Origin: CAZWDO01 sp964632485 [NCBI: uncultured bacterium] | GTDB taxonomy: Bacteria; JAGOEH01 | Reading direction: 5' to 3' | Length of the DNA stretch: 21,139 nt | Assembly: GCA_964632485.1 (NCBI GenBank) | Contig: CAZWDO010000020.1 | Coordinates: forward strand, 32,121 to 53,259 | Shown: piece by piece, positions 7,446 to 15,395 of the stretch | How the letters are laid out: every line of letters begins with the position of its first letter | Numbering within the stretch: position 1 is the first letter of the stretch | Notes under the pieces: model-generated | Seen by the model: only the letters and a program-made list of their open reading frames with translations | What the model was told of the DNA's origin: nothing | Database searches by the model: none | Program-made: the position numbers and the translations under genes

Positions 7446-9482
7446 ATGTTTCGTTTTTGGATTCAGTTTGTACTTATTTCAGTGGGAGTTTTTATGAAAA
7501 TGTCGGCTCAGGCTGTACTTTTACCGGTCCCTTACGATTTAAAATATAATGAGGGAGAATTCCGCTTGACGGATAATTTTAAAATTGTATTGGAAGGCCC
7601 TGAAAATCAGCGGATGGCGCAATACGCAACACGGGTTTTAAGGCGATTGAGTGAACGAACCGGTTTGTTTTTCCCGCAGGTATTCGTCCAATATGCTCAG
7701 GATTCAATTTCGGCTTCATGCATTATTCGCTATCAACGACCAGGGAAACTGGCATTAGGTGAGAAGGAAAATTATCGTTTAACGATTGATCCGCAGGAGA
7801 TTATTATCGAGGGCGAGACCGATTTCGCAGTTTTTCGCGGATTGGAAACGCTTTACCAACTGCTTTGCAGCGATAGTATGGGTTATTATTTCCAGACGTG
7901 TCGGATTAGTGATAAACCGCTACATCCCTGGCGCGGGTTGATGATCGATGTATGCCGCCATTTTATTTCGTTGCCGACCGTTAAGCGGCAGATTGATGCC
8001 ATGGCGATGCTGAAAATGAATGTGCTCCATCTCCATCTTTCGGAAGATCAGGGATTTCGAATTGAATCGAAACGGTTTCCCTTATTGCATCAGAAGGGTT
8101 CTGACGGCCAGTATTTTACGCAGGAACAGATTCGGGAACTGATTGCTTATGCCGGAGATCGTGGAATTCGGGTAGTGCCTGAATTTGATATTCCCGGTCA
8201 TGCCACCAGTTGGTTCGTCGGGTATCCTGATTTGGCGTCGGCGCCTGGACCTTATACACTGCAAAGGCGATGGGGGATTTTTGATCCCACTTTTGATCCC
8301 ACTGATAAAAAGGTTTATCAATTTTTTGAAAAATTTCTGGGAGAAATGGCCGCGTTATTTCCAGATGAATATTTCCATATCGGCGGTGATGAAAATAACG
8401 GCAATCAATGGAATGAGAACCCGCAAATTCAAGAATTTATGAAAAAAAACAGTATTCCTGATAACCATGCCCTTCAGGCTTGGTTTAATCAGCGAATATT
8501 AAAGATACTCCAAAAAAATAATAAAAAAATGATGGGCTGGGACGAAATTTTGCATCCTGATATGCCCAAAGATATTATGATTCAATCATGGCGGGGACCT
8601 CAATACCTGATAACCGCGGCCAGAGAAGGATATCAGGGAATCCTGTCGAACGGGTATTATATCGATTTATATCAATCGGCGGAGTTTCATTATTCACAGC
8701 ACCCAATCCCGCCCGATTCCGTGTTGAGCGAGAGCGATAAAAACCGGATTTTAGGAGGTGAAGTTACTGCCTGGGCGGAATTCAACAGTGATGAAGTTAT
8801 TGACATGCGTTTGTGGCCACGTACTGCCGCGATAGCCGAACGATTGTGGTCTCGGCCGGAAGTTTGCGATGTCGATGATCTGTATCGACGCTTGCCGGTG
8901 ATTTCATTTTATTTAGAACATCTCGGATTGCAGCATCGCAAGAATTATCCGATGATGCTCCGACGTCTCACGGGCGATCTGCCAATTGAACCGCTGGCTA
9001 AAATCGTGGATTATCTCGAGCCGGTCAAAATTTACACCCGGCATCGGCAAGGTGTGACTTATACGTCGTACTCTCCTCTGACCCGAGTTGTAGATGCCGC
9101 CCCTGCTGAATCAATGACCGGTTGGCAGTTCCGTCGATCGATGACACAATGGTTGCAAACCCCTCGGGACAGTTCTGGTTATGAAGAGCTTAAATCTATG
9201 CTGCAGGTAATTGTCGCCAATCAACCGGCCTTGGAACGTCTTATCGAGCGCTCCCCGGTTTTATGGGAGATTAGAGAACTGAGCATGGATTTTGCGCGGC
9301 TTGCCGCGCGAAGTCTGGAAGCGATGCAGCTTTTATCCAATGGAAATCAAGCTGATGCTAACTGGATGGCGCAGGCGCGTTTGGAACTGGAATCGGCCCG
9401 CCAACCCAGGGGGCAATTGGAAATTTCAATTTTACCGGCGCTGGAAGCTCTGATTGAACAGGCTACCGCTCCAGGAGAATGA
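7446..9482 (+). CDS. Exported beta-N-acetylhexosaminidase (GH20)
   Basis: GH20 enzymes remove terminal beta-linked GlcNAc or GalNAc from chitooligosaccharides, glycoproteins and glycolipids by substrate-assisted catalysis. This 678-residue protein has a signal peptide (1-22, ending MSAQA) and an N-terminal GH20b-type domain to about residue 155. The TIM barrel spans about 160-470. Conserved marks are the substrate-binding Arg171 in MIDVCRHF, HLHLSEDQGFR, PEFDIPGHA, and the catalytic Asp315-Glu316 pair in HIGGDEN. MGWDEIL, the Trp of IQSWRG and GGEVTAWAE line the pocket. Residues 480-678 form a mostly helical C-terminal extension of about 200 residues without a recognised domain. AGGAG lies a few bases before the ATG. 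The location is periplasm or cell surface; no lipobox is seen. It supplies N-acetylhexosamine that the NanE and phosphohexomutase genes downstream could help process. Confidence 0.95.
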   Translation: MFRFWIQFVLISVGVFMKMSAQAVLLPVPYDLKYNEGEFRLTDNFKIVLEGPENQRMAQYATRVLRRLSERTGLFFPQVFVQYAQDSISASCIIRYQRPGKLALGEKENYRLTIDPQEIIIEGETDFAVFRGLETLYQLLCSDSMGYYFQTCRISDKPLHPWRGLMIDVCRHFISLPTVKRQIDAMAMLKMNVLHLHLSEDQGFRIESKRFPLLHQKGSDGQYFTQEQIRELIAYAGDRGIRVVPEFDIPGHATSWFVGYPDLASAPGPYTLQRRWGIFDPTFDPTDKKVYQFFEKFLGEMAALFPDEYFHIGGDENNGNQWNENPQIQEFMKKNSIPDNHALQAWFNQRILKILQKNNKKMMGWDEILHPDMPKDIMIQSWRGPQYLITAAREGYQGILSNGYYIDLYQSAEFHYSQHPIPPDSVLSESDKNRILGGEVTAWAEFNSDEVIDMRLWPRTAAIAERLWSRPEVCDVDDLYRRLPVISFYLEHLGLQHRKNYPMMLRRLTGDLPIEPLAKIVDYLEPVKIYTRHRQGVTYTSYSPLTRVVDAAPAESMTGWQFRRSMTQWLQTPRDSSGYEELKSMLQVIVANQPALERLIERSPVLWEIRELSMDFARLAARSLEAMQLLSNGNQADANWMAQARLELESARQPRGQLEISILPALEALIEQATAPGE

Positions 9483-9506
9483 GATAGATTCCTCCGATAG
9501 ATGACA

Positions 9507-10544
9507 TCAGGGAATGAGGTAGCCTGGCGCGACTCCCATGAGTGTTGAATCGATCAGTTCCTTGTTCGTATTGTAATGATATAGCCAGCCCGGTTCCGTG
9601 TAATTGGGAATGCGGGTAACGATAATGGCCTCATCCTTAAAGGCAATCGCATCGCCTCGTGAGAGATAGGTTTCGACTATCAGTGGCTGCGCCGCTGGTA
9701 GATAGCGAATGATGCTGTTTTTGTAGGTTTCCATATCCATGGTGATCGAATAAAAATAACCCGCCGCATCAATGTTTATTTTTGTAACTCCGTATTGGTT
9801 CAATGCCAGGGAATCGATCACTCGGTTGTCATCTATATTGATGCGGTAAATAGTGGAGGGTATGGAGGCGTAATCACCGGTGCACATAACATAGAGGACC
9901 CGATTATAGATAACCATGGAAGTCGGGTTGGTTCCGACATCTATCGAGCTGACCACGCGACGGTTGATCGGATCGATGACGCTAATGCTGCCGGCATTAT
10001 AGAAGGAACTATAAGTAGCTGGATCGTAATGGTCATAAGCATAGTTGGCGCAATAGACATAGGAATTGGAGGCCAATACCCAGCCCGGGTCTTCACCTAC
10101 AGCGACAGCGCCAGTCTGTTGCAAGGTGATCGGGTCCAATACCAACACAGAATCCTTATCGTCAGCGGCGACAAACAAACGGTTCTGGCACCAGGTAACC
10201 GCCTGCGGACCTGAATTCTCTAATAATGCGTTTTGAGCCAGTTCCATAGTATTCAGATCAACCCGGTAAACAGAGTGATTGCCGTAGGATGCTAAATAGA
10301 GTTGATCTCCGTGAATGATTCCCTGATTGAGAACATCCCCAATGGTTAAATCTCTGATGATGGCTCTTGCTTCAATATCGTAAATCTGGAGAGCGCCATT
10401 ACTGAGACCCCAGCTACCCTGGCAGAGCGCTGCTATATGGTGGGATGAAAAAAAGGCCGGAGTATTATCTTTGTTATCGTCGGAACAGGCTAACAGAAGG
10501 AATAGTCCCGATAGGACGATCCATTTGGCGGCATGATACATCAT
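9507..10544 (-). CDS. btuG: BtuG-like beta-propeller surface lipoprotein (B12 binding)
   Basis: The 345-residue product begins with a lipoprotein signal peptide whose lipobox is LLAC (Cys20), followed by SDDN, fitting an exported outer-membrane lipoprotein. The rest is made of YncE/NHL-like propeller repeats (patterns such as ISVIDPINRRVV and VLVLDPITLQQTG), about seven blades. The frame is open further upstream to 10631, but AAAGGA sits just before the ATG pair at 10544/10541 and the lipoprotein signal begins there, so the shorter start is chosen. It starts 10 bases after the BtuB-like receptor stop and shares its cobalamin riboswitch. In Bacteroides, BtuG is a seven-bladed propeller lipoprotein encoded with BtuB that captures vitamin B12 with very high affinity and passes it to the receptor. 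The riboswitch, the operon position and the fold all support the same role here; binding itself is not shown by the sequence. Confidence 0.75.
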   Translation of the reverse strand: MMYHAAKWIVLSGLFLLLACSDDNKDNTPAFFSSHHIAALCQGSWGLSNGALQIYDIEARAIIRDLTIGDVLNQGIIHGDQLYLASYGNHSVYRVDLNTMELAQNALLENSGPQAVTWCQNRLFVAADDKDSVLVLDPITLQQTGAVAVGEDPGWVLASNSYVYCANYAYDHYDPATYSSFYNAGSISVIDPINRRVVSSIDVGTNPTSMVIYNRVLYVMCTGDYASIPSTIYRINIDDNRVIDSLALNQYGVTKINIDAAGYFYSITMDMETYKNSIIRYLPAAQPLIVETYLSRGDAIAFKDEAIIVTRIPNYTEPGWLYHYNTNKELIDSTLMGVAPGYLIP

Positions 10545-10554
10545 AGTATCCTTT

Positions 10555-12648
10555 CTAAAAGTTGAGTGTAGTTGACACACGTATTTGCCGACCCGGAGTC
10601 GGGTAGTTGGCATAATAAAAAACGGTTTCATTCCAGAGATTCAAAATTTGCAAACGTAGAATAAAAAAATGGGTGAAATTCCATCCCAGAATGAGCTGAT
10701 GAGTCCAGTATCCATCCAAAACTGATCGGTTGTCGGGACTTGCGAAAACCGCAGCGGTAAATTGGACCGACTGGGTGAATGTCATCGAATGATAGGCAAA
10801 GGAATGCTCTAAATGGATGAGCCATGGGGGTAGATAAGTAACCTGAAACGAAGTTCCATTCGGGTAATCTATTTTCATTGATTGGTAGTCGGTTTTGAGA
10901 TCGATATGACCGAGAAATGGAATCCGAGAGCTGATATGGGCTTCGAGTCCGTATCCTTCCGCTTTGTAATAGTTGACGGGTGACCAGACGAGTCCCTGCA
11001 GAGGAATCCATTGAATCATATCGGTATATTTTTTATAGTAGTAAGAAAATTCAATTTCAGTAGTATCGATAAGGCTTTTAAATCCGCTGGACCATTCTTG
11101 GCTGATTTCGTTTTGAAGCGCTGGATTGCCGCCAGGGTTCCAGTAAAGATCGTTGAATGTGGGTAATTTAATATTACGAGAGACGTTGATATACCATTGA
11201 TGATGGATTTTATCTGTTTGGAAACTATATTGAAACGAAGTCAGCCATGAATAATGAAGATTTTTTTGGCGTATTAAGCGCAGGGCGCCTGCGACTCGCA
11301 GCAGGTCGCGCGATTGAATGATTCCCGGGGAGGACCATTGGGGGGACAGAGCGAATTCATATCGATATTGCCGGTGATTTTGTGTTTGACTGGAATTGAT
11401 GCGTTCGTGGTATGCATCCAGATTGGCGGTTAGTAGGAAAGGCAGTCGATCGAATTGCCAGCGGTTTAAACAACTTGCCATGTAATTGGTATGCCGGGCT
11501 ACAGGATCGGGGGGAGCCATGTATTTCATTTGTAGTTGAGCAAGATTGATTAGATGATGGGATGAGAACCAGGAAACCCATGACTTTTCCCATTTTAAGG
11601 CGCTATAAATATTTTGCTGGCGGAGACGGCTGGAAAGATTTTCATTTGGGATGAATCCGGGCAACCCATTTTCACCCTGATAAAAGTAAGCAGTAACGCT
11701 CAGAGGAGCAGAGGAATCAAAATTGAACTGATTCCGCCAATATATTTTATAGTGTTGGCTGTCATTGTTTTTCCGGTATCGAGTGAGATGGTAGTCCGAC
11801 AATTGATATTTAAAATCGCCTTCACTTCGGGTCGCGTCGATGGAAATCGCTGTTTTCCAGCGCGGGACCGGCTTGTAAGCGCTATTGAATGATGCCTGGT
11901 AGTAACCGTAACTACCGGCGCAAAGTTCAAACTGAGCGCGCTGATCCATTGCAGTTTGAAAAAAAATGGCGGCATTCACCGCCCCGGGACCCAGTATCGA
12001 AGAGGCTCCGGCTTGGGCAATCTGTATATTCTCCAGGGGAACAGCTCCGATCAGACTGAGATCGGCAGAACCGTTCTGCGGATTATAGAGTTGAATATCG
12101 TCTAAGTACACGGCAATATCCGTACCGCGGAATCCGCGAATATGGAGAGTATTCAGATTCCCTTCACTCCCGTAATCCCGAATATAAAAACCCTTGAGGC
12201 GTAGCGCCAGGGATGCAGGTACGGCGCCCAGGCGGCTTAATGCAGTTGAATCAATGGACAGGATGCTCAATGGTAACTGATGGCGATCAATCGCGTCCCG
12301 CCCGGCCGTAATGACTTGAGGAGAAATTGAGAAGGGTATGGGAACTAAGTTGATCTGCTGGATAGTGTTGTTATGTGAGGATGAAAGGATGGCAGGTTGG
12401 TATCCGAATATTTTGATGGTTAGCGTTGAATCGTCTGTTCGGCCGGCCAACGAAAAAAAACCCAGACTATCGGTTAATCCGGTCGAAGTTTTTTGAGAAT
12501 CCCGGACATAGAAAATAATGCGGCTCAGAGGTTCTTTTGTCAATGAATCGAGCAGTTGGCCCTGAAAATTGGAGAGTTTCGCTGTAAGTTTCAAAACGAT
12601 TGCAAGGTTAACAATCAGGATTGTCAGCGCGAAGGCGCGTCGGTTCAT
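10555..12648 (-). CDS. btuB: BtuB-like TonB-dependent vitamin B12 receptor
   Basis: This 697-residue outer-membrane receptor probably imports cobalamin with energy from TonB-ExbBD. A signal peptide (1-23) is followed by a carboxypeptidase-regulatory-like beta domain (about 27-105) of the kind found on FCB-group receptors. The plug domain spans about 110-235 (ALRLKGFYIRDYG, LHIRGFRGTDIAVYLDDI, GAVPLENIQIAQAGASSILG). A beta-barrel runs to the end, closing with a terminal aromatic residue (RVSTTLNF). It is longer than E. coli BtuB (about 614 residues) mainly because of the extra N-terminal domain. The substrate call rests on the cobalamin riboswitch and terminator immediately upstream and on the BtuG-like lipoprotein downstream, since plug and barrel alone would not identify the ligand. 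GGAG (12662-12659) lies 10 bases before the ATG, directly after the terminator U-tract. Confidence 0.88.
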   Translation of the reverse strand: MNRRAFALTILIVNLAIVLKLTAKLSNFQGQLLDSLTKEPLSRIIFYVRDSQKTSTGLTDSLGFFSLAGRTDDSTLTIKIFGYQPAILSSSHNNTIQQINLVPIPFSISPQVITAGRDAIDRHQLPLSILSIDSTALSRLGAVPASLALRLKGFYIRDYGSEGNLNTLHIRGFRGTDIAVYLDDIQLYNPQNGSADLSLIGAVPLENIQIAQAGASSILGPGAVNAAIFFQTAMDQRAQFELCAGSYGYYQASFNSAYKPVPRWKTAISIDATRSEGDFKYQLSDYHLTRYRKNNDSQHYKIYWRNQFNFDSSAPLSVTAYFYQGENGLPGFIPNENLSSRLRQQNIYSALKWEKSWVSWFSSHHLINLAQLQMKYMAPPDPVARHTNYMASCLNRWQFDRLPFLLTANLDAYHERINSSQTQNHRQYRYEFALSPQWSSPGIIQSRDLLRVAGALRLIRQKNLHYSWLTSFQYSFQTDKIHHQWYINVSRNIKLPTFNDLYWNPGGNPALQNEISQEWSSGFKSLIDTTEIEFSYYYKKYTDMIQWIPLQGLVWSPVNYYKAEGYGLEAHISSRIPFLGHIDLKTDYQSMKIDYPNGTSFQVTYLPPWLIHLEHSFAYHSMTFTQSVQFTAAVFASPDNRSVLDGYWTHQLILGWNFTHFFILRLQILNLWNETVFYYANYPTPGRQIRVSTTLNF

Positions 12649-12662
12649 CGGCGGTTTTCTCC

Positions 12663-12703
12663 AAAAAAAATAGCCGCAACTACACGGGAGAAGTTGCGGC
12701 TAT
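12663..12703 (-). terminator. Rho-independent terminator between riboswitch and btuB
   Basis: A perfect 12-bp inverted repeat (12692-12703 with 12670-12681), rich in G+C at its core (AGCCGCAACT / AGTTGCGGCT), encloses a 10-base loop and is followed on the minus strand by eight T residues (12670-12663). It lies between the aptamer and the btuB ribosome binding site, so its natural role is transcription attenuation under riboswitch control rather than ending an upstream gene. There is no T-run on the other side, so it acts on the minus strand only. Confidence 0.9.
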
Positions 12704-12736
12704 CGGAAAATATAAAATGAAAAAGCCGATGCTGAG

Positions 12737-12765
12737 CAGTCTTCTCGATCCGCGAAGAAGGACTG
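12737..12765 (-). promoter_or_regulatory. Hairpin in the riboswitch expression platform
   Basis: CAGTC-TTCT pairs with AGAA-GACTG (9 bp with one bulged base, 10-base loop) between the aptamer and the terminator. Its GAGAAG strand could alternatively pair with CTTCTC in the terminator's 5' arm and loop, which would make it a candidate antiterminator or anti-antiterminator. The switching role is inferred. Confidence 0.5.
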
Positions 12766-12771
12766 GTGAAT

Positions 12772-12923
12772 ATGGTTTTTTCCAGGTCTTCTGGCTTACG
12801 GATCGTTTTACTCTCTGCGCCTTCTCATCGTGAGTCAGACAATGGCTTCAGTACAGATTTCATCCCCGCTTACAGCGACGGGCTCGCAGCGGATTTTCAC
12901 CGCTTTCCCTTAAAAAATACCAT
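12772..12923 (-). ncRNA. Cobalamin riboswitch aptamer
   Basis: Read on the minus strand, the segment contains the conserved AdoCbl-type cobalamin core in order: GGGAAAGCGGTGAAAATCC, then GAGCCCGTCGCTGTAAGCGG, then GAAGCCATTG...GAGAAGGCG, then the B12 box AAGCCAGAAGACCTGG. The ends can close a P1 helix (ATGG-TA-TTTTTT near 12923-12912 with AAAAAACCAT near 12781-12772). It precedes a terminator and the btuB-btuG pair. Cobalamin binding is expected to favour the terminator and switch off B12 import. The known consensus of this riboswitch class and the order of the motifs make the call strong; ligand preference (adenosyl or aquo/methyl form) is not determined. Confidence 0.94.
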
Positions 12924-12948
12924 GTAGAAACATTCATCAGAACAGTCA

Positions 12949-12983
12949 ATTATAAAAATACAAAAGAAACTCGTTAAAGTCAA
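12949..12983 (-). promoter_or_regulatory. Candidate promoter of the btuB-btuG operon
   Basis: On the minus strand, TTGACT (12983-12978) is followed after 17 bases by TATTTT (12960-12955); a perfect TATAAT (12954-12949) directly follows as an alternative -10. Transcription would start a short distance upstream of the cobalamin aptamer (which begins at 12923), as needed to include it in the leader. Confidence 0.6.
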
Positions 12984-12994
12984 GGGTTTTCATA

Positions 12995-13023
12995 TTGACT
13001 TTTTAGATTTTTTTTTATATTTT
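12995..13023 (+). promoter_or_regulatory. Candidate promoter of the acyltransferase-nanE operon
   Basis: TTGACT (12995-13000), 17 bases (mostly T), then TATTTT (13018-13023). Its -35 box is a mirror image of the btuB -35 box, with 11 bases between them, so the two operons diverge from one compact promoter pair. The implied leader is about 105 bases; I see no aptamer or terminator in it. Confidence 0.55.
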
Positions 13024-13135
13024 CCAGATGAATTATCAAGACGTGAGGCGGCTGTAGCGTTTCGTATTGTAAGAGAAGAGACAGCCATCAAAAGCAAAGA
13101 TGCGAATGTTTTTAACCCGAACTGGAGAATGGAAT

Positions 13136-14575
13136 ATGACCCAATCTGGTAACCCGCGTTTTTACGGACTGGATGCGTTAAGGGGATTTGCGATTTTAAC
13201 CATGGTTTTATCCGGGATTATCCCTTATCGTATTTTGCCATCCTGGATGTACCACGCCCAGGTACCTCCCCCGGACCATGTATTTAACCCGAATTTACCG
13301 GGAATCACCTGGGTCGATTTGGTTTTTCCATTTTTCCTTTTTGCATTGGGCGCCGCTATCCCGTTAGCGCTCGGACGGCGTTTAAAATATGTGGACGAAG
13401 CGGCATACACACTCCAGGGATGGTGGGAGAGTTGGCTGCCCATTGGAAAAGGAATCCTGGAACGGGTTTTTTTATTGGCGTTCTTCGCTCTGTTTGTCCA
13501 ACACAGTAATCCCTGGTTAATCTCGAAGGATCCCGGTTGGCAGGTTTGGCTGTTACAATTAGCGCGTTTTGCTTGTCTTTTTGCCATTTTTGCCCGCTGG
13601 CCGAAACACTGGTCCTCTGACCTCCGATCATCTATCCATATAGCCGGTTGGCTGGGAGCTTTATTGTTTCTGATGTTCACGACCTACGCGAACGGTACCG
13701 GATTCTCATTTTTACGGAACGATATCATAATTGTCGTATTGGCGAATACCGCGCTTTTCGGTACGATTGTCTGGTTGGTTACGCGACGTAATTGGTGGTT
13801 GCGTATTGGCATTTTGGGGGTATTGGCCGCGTTTCGTCTGGCCCATGGTTCTGAAGGATGGATTAAAGTTCTCTGGGATTTCTCACCCTTTACCTGGTTG
13901 TATCAACTCTATTTTCTGCAATACCTGTTTATAGTCATCCCTGGAACAATGATCGGAGATATGATCGCGCAATGGATGGGCGAAGCGAATGACGGTGATC
14001 GTCATCAATTGCCGGGATTAAGCGCGGTATTGATGATGTTGTTGCTTTTCATTCCACTCGAATTGATCGGACTCAAGGCGCGATGGGTAACACCGACGGT
14101 TCTCCTGAGCATAGGATTGGCGGTAGCCGTCTGGTTGCTGATTCGTCACTGGGATGGCGTCTCCGGACGCTATTTGAAACGGTTTTATGTCTGGGGAGTT
14201 TATTGGCTGATGCTGGGGCTCATGTTCGAGCCCTATGAAGGCGGAATAAAAAAAGATCATCCTACGCTTAGTTACTATTTTTTAACAACCGGGCTGGCGA
14301 TTATTTTGCTAATGGCTTTTATCATCATTATCGATATTTGGCGGAAGCCGGGATACTTAAAACTGTTGATCGATAGCGGACAGAATCCCATGATCGCTTA
14401 TGTGGGAATGAAATGCATTATCCATCCCATTATCCAACCCACCGGGATTTTTGGATTAATGGAGAAGCTAACGTCCGCGCCATGGCCGGGTTTTTTCCGG
14501 GGTTTGTTTTTAACTATTGTTTTGGCTTGGATTGTCAGTGTGTTCACTCATAAAAAATTATTCTGGCGCGCCTAA
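13136..14575 (+). CDS. DUF5009/NagX-type membrane acyltransferase homologue
   Basis: This 479-residue polytopic membrane protein has roughly ten to twelve hydrophobic segments. It begins with YGLDALRGFAI and continues with TWVDLVFPFFLFALGAAIP, hallmarks of the heparan-alpha-glucosaminide N-acetyltransferase (HGSNAT/YeiB) clan. The later segments RNDIIIVVLANTALFG and EPYEGGIKKDHPTLSYYF are characteristic of the DUF5009 branch. Relatives are thought to transfer acetyl groups from cytoplasmic acetyl-CoA across the membrane to hexosamine residues; the substrate of DUF5009 proteins is not established. GGAG (13124-13127) lies 8 bases before the ATG at 13136, which is preferred to the in-frame ATGs at 13100 and 13106. 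NanE follows after 11 bases, so an amino-sugar role is likely. I infer acetylation of glucosamine (or a related hexosamine) before epimerisation or uptake. Confidence 0.83.
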   Translation: MTQSGNPRFYGLDALRGFAILTMVLSGIIPYRILPSWMYHAQVPPPDHVFNPNLPGITWVDLVFPFFLFALGAAIPLALGRRLKYVDEAAYTLQGWWESWLPIGKGILERVFLLAFFALFVQHSNPWLISKDPGWQVWLLQLARFACLFAIFARWPKHWSSDLRSSIHIAGWLGALLFLMFTTYANGTGFSFLRNDIIIVVLANTALFGTIVWLVTRRNWWLRIGILGVLAAFRLAHGSEGWIKVLWDFSPFTWLYQLYFLQYLFIVIPGTMIGDMIAQWMGEANDGDRHQLPGLSAVLMMLLLFIPLELIGLKARWVTPTVLLSIGLAVAVWLLIRHWDGVSGRYLKRFYVWGVYWLMLGLMFEPYEGGIKKDHPTLSYYFLTTGLAIILLMAFIIIIDIWRKPGYLKLLIDSGQNPMIAYVGMKCIIHPIIQPTGIFGLMEKLTSAPWPGFFRGLFLTIVLAWIVSVFTHKKLFWRA

Positions 14576-14586
14576 AGGAGAGAATT

Positions 14587-15291
14587 ATGAACTTGAATTT
14601 ATTTGAACGTATCAGGGGTGGATTGATCGTCTCCTGTCAGGCTGAGGGTGATGATCCCTTCAATACGCCTGAAGGGGTAACGCTTTTTGCGAGAACGGCG
14701 GAGATGGGCGGCGCATGCGCCATACGCTCGCAGGGATTGGAGAAAACCCGGCAAATTATTAAAAATGTGCAGTTACCGGTTATTGGATTGTTAAAAACGA
14801 AGTTTCCCGATGGAACGGTGTGTATCACGCGTGAATGGGACGGTATCCTGGCATTGCGCGATCTTGGCGTGGCTATGGTTGCTGTTGACGGTACTCAGCG
14901 CGAATATGACAATATGACGGGTCCTCAATTCATTCAACGGATAAAAATGGAACTGAATATTCCGGTAATGGCAGATATTGCAACCGAGGCTGAGGCGATT
15001 GCTGCTGCCAATGCTGGCGCGGACTGCGTATCAACGACCTTAAATGGTTATACACCCGAGACGGCGGCCTCGAAGACTCATGATCCCAATTATGATTTAG
15101 TAACCGTTTTAAGTCAAAAACTGGCGCCGTTGCCGGTGATTGCAGAAGGCCGGGTCAGCGCTCCCGAGCAGGCTGCCCAAATGATCCGTAATGGGGCCTG
15201 GGCTGTGGTTGTGGGAACGGCTATAACTCGTCCTCGTATGATTGTCTCCTGGTATTGCAATGCGCTGGAAAATGTAAATTCAACCAATTGA
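14587..15291 (+). CDS. nanE: N-acetylmannosamine-6-phosphate 2-epimerase
   Basis: NanE interconverts ManNAc-6-phosphate and GlcNAc-6-phosphate in the cytoplasm, normally the step that takes sialic acid or ManNAc into amino-sugar metabolism. The 234-residue length and TIM-barrel pattern fit the family. Recognisable sites are RGGLIVSCQA near the N-terminus, Arg48 in CAIRSQG, the catalytic Lys70 in GLLKTKFPD, Asp101 in VAVDGT, Asp130 in MADIAT, the phosphate-binding segments around STTLNGYT, Glu187 in IAEGRV and VVGTAITRP. The Lys/Glu pair matches the known proton-shuttling residues. AAGGAG precedes the ATG. No sialate lyase, ManNAc kinase or NagA/NagB gene is in this window, so the source of ManNAc-6-P is unknown. 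Confidence 0.92.
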   Translation: MNLNLFERIRGGLIVSCQAEGDDPFNTPEGVTLFARTAEMGGACAIRSQGLEKTRQIIKNVQLPVIGLLKTKFPDGTVCITREWDGILALRDLGVAMVAVDGTQREYDNMTGPQFIQRIKMELNIPVMADIATEAEAIAAANAGADCVSTTLNGYTPETAASKTHDPNYDLVTVLSQKLAPLPVIAEGRVSAPEQAAQMIRNGAWAVVVGTAITRPRMIVSWYCNALENVNSTN

Positions 15292-15307
15292 AGCCCTTGT
15301 TTTTTCC

Positions 15308-15336
15308 TTGACTTTTAGTAAAAATTCTTGTATATT
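15308..15336 (+). promoter_or_regulatory. Candidate promoter of the phosphomutase-HAD-GH38-GH94 operon
   Basis: TTGACT (15308-15313), 17 bases, then TATATT (15331-15336) lie just after the nanE stop codon. The spacing is the same as in the kinase, btuB and acyltransferase promoters. A start near 15343 would give a leader of about 50 bases, and the 104-base gap contains no terminator hairpin for nanE. Confidence 0.6.
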
Positions 15337-15395
15337 TTTAATTAGTTCGTTTTTAAAATTAATTGTCCGGTTAACGCAATTAAAAAAAGGTAACT

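Noticed and set aside
9795-10214. 139-codon open frame on the plus strand inside the BtuG-like gene
   Set aside because: It overlaps the lipoprotein gene entirely, and the lipoprotein has a lipobox, propeller repeats and operon context.
13225-13680. 151-codon open frame antisense to the membrane acyltransferase
   Set aside because: The sense gene has strong DUF5009 motifs and a ribosome binding site; the antisense frame has neither.
15365-15380. GTTAAC-centred palindrome before the phosphomutase, also seen near 7260, as a shared operator
   Set aside because: Only the six-base centre is shared; the flanks differ, which is too little to claim a regulator site.
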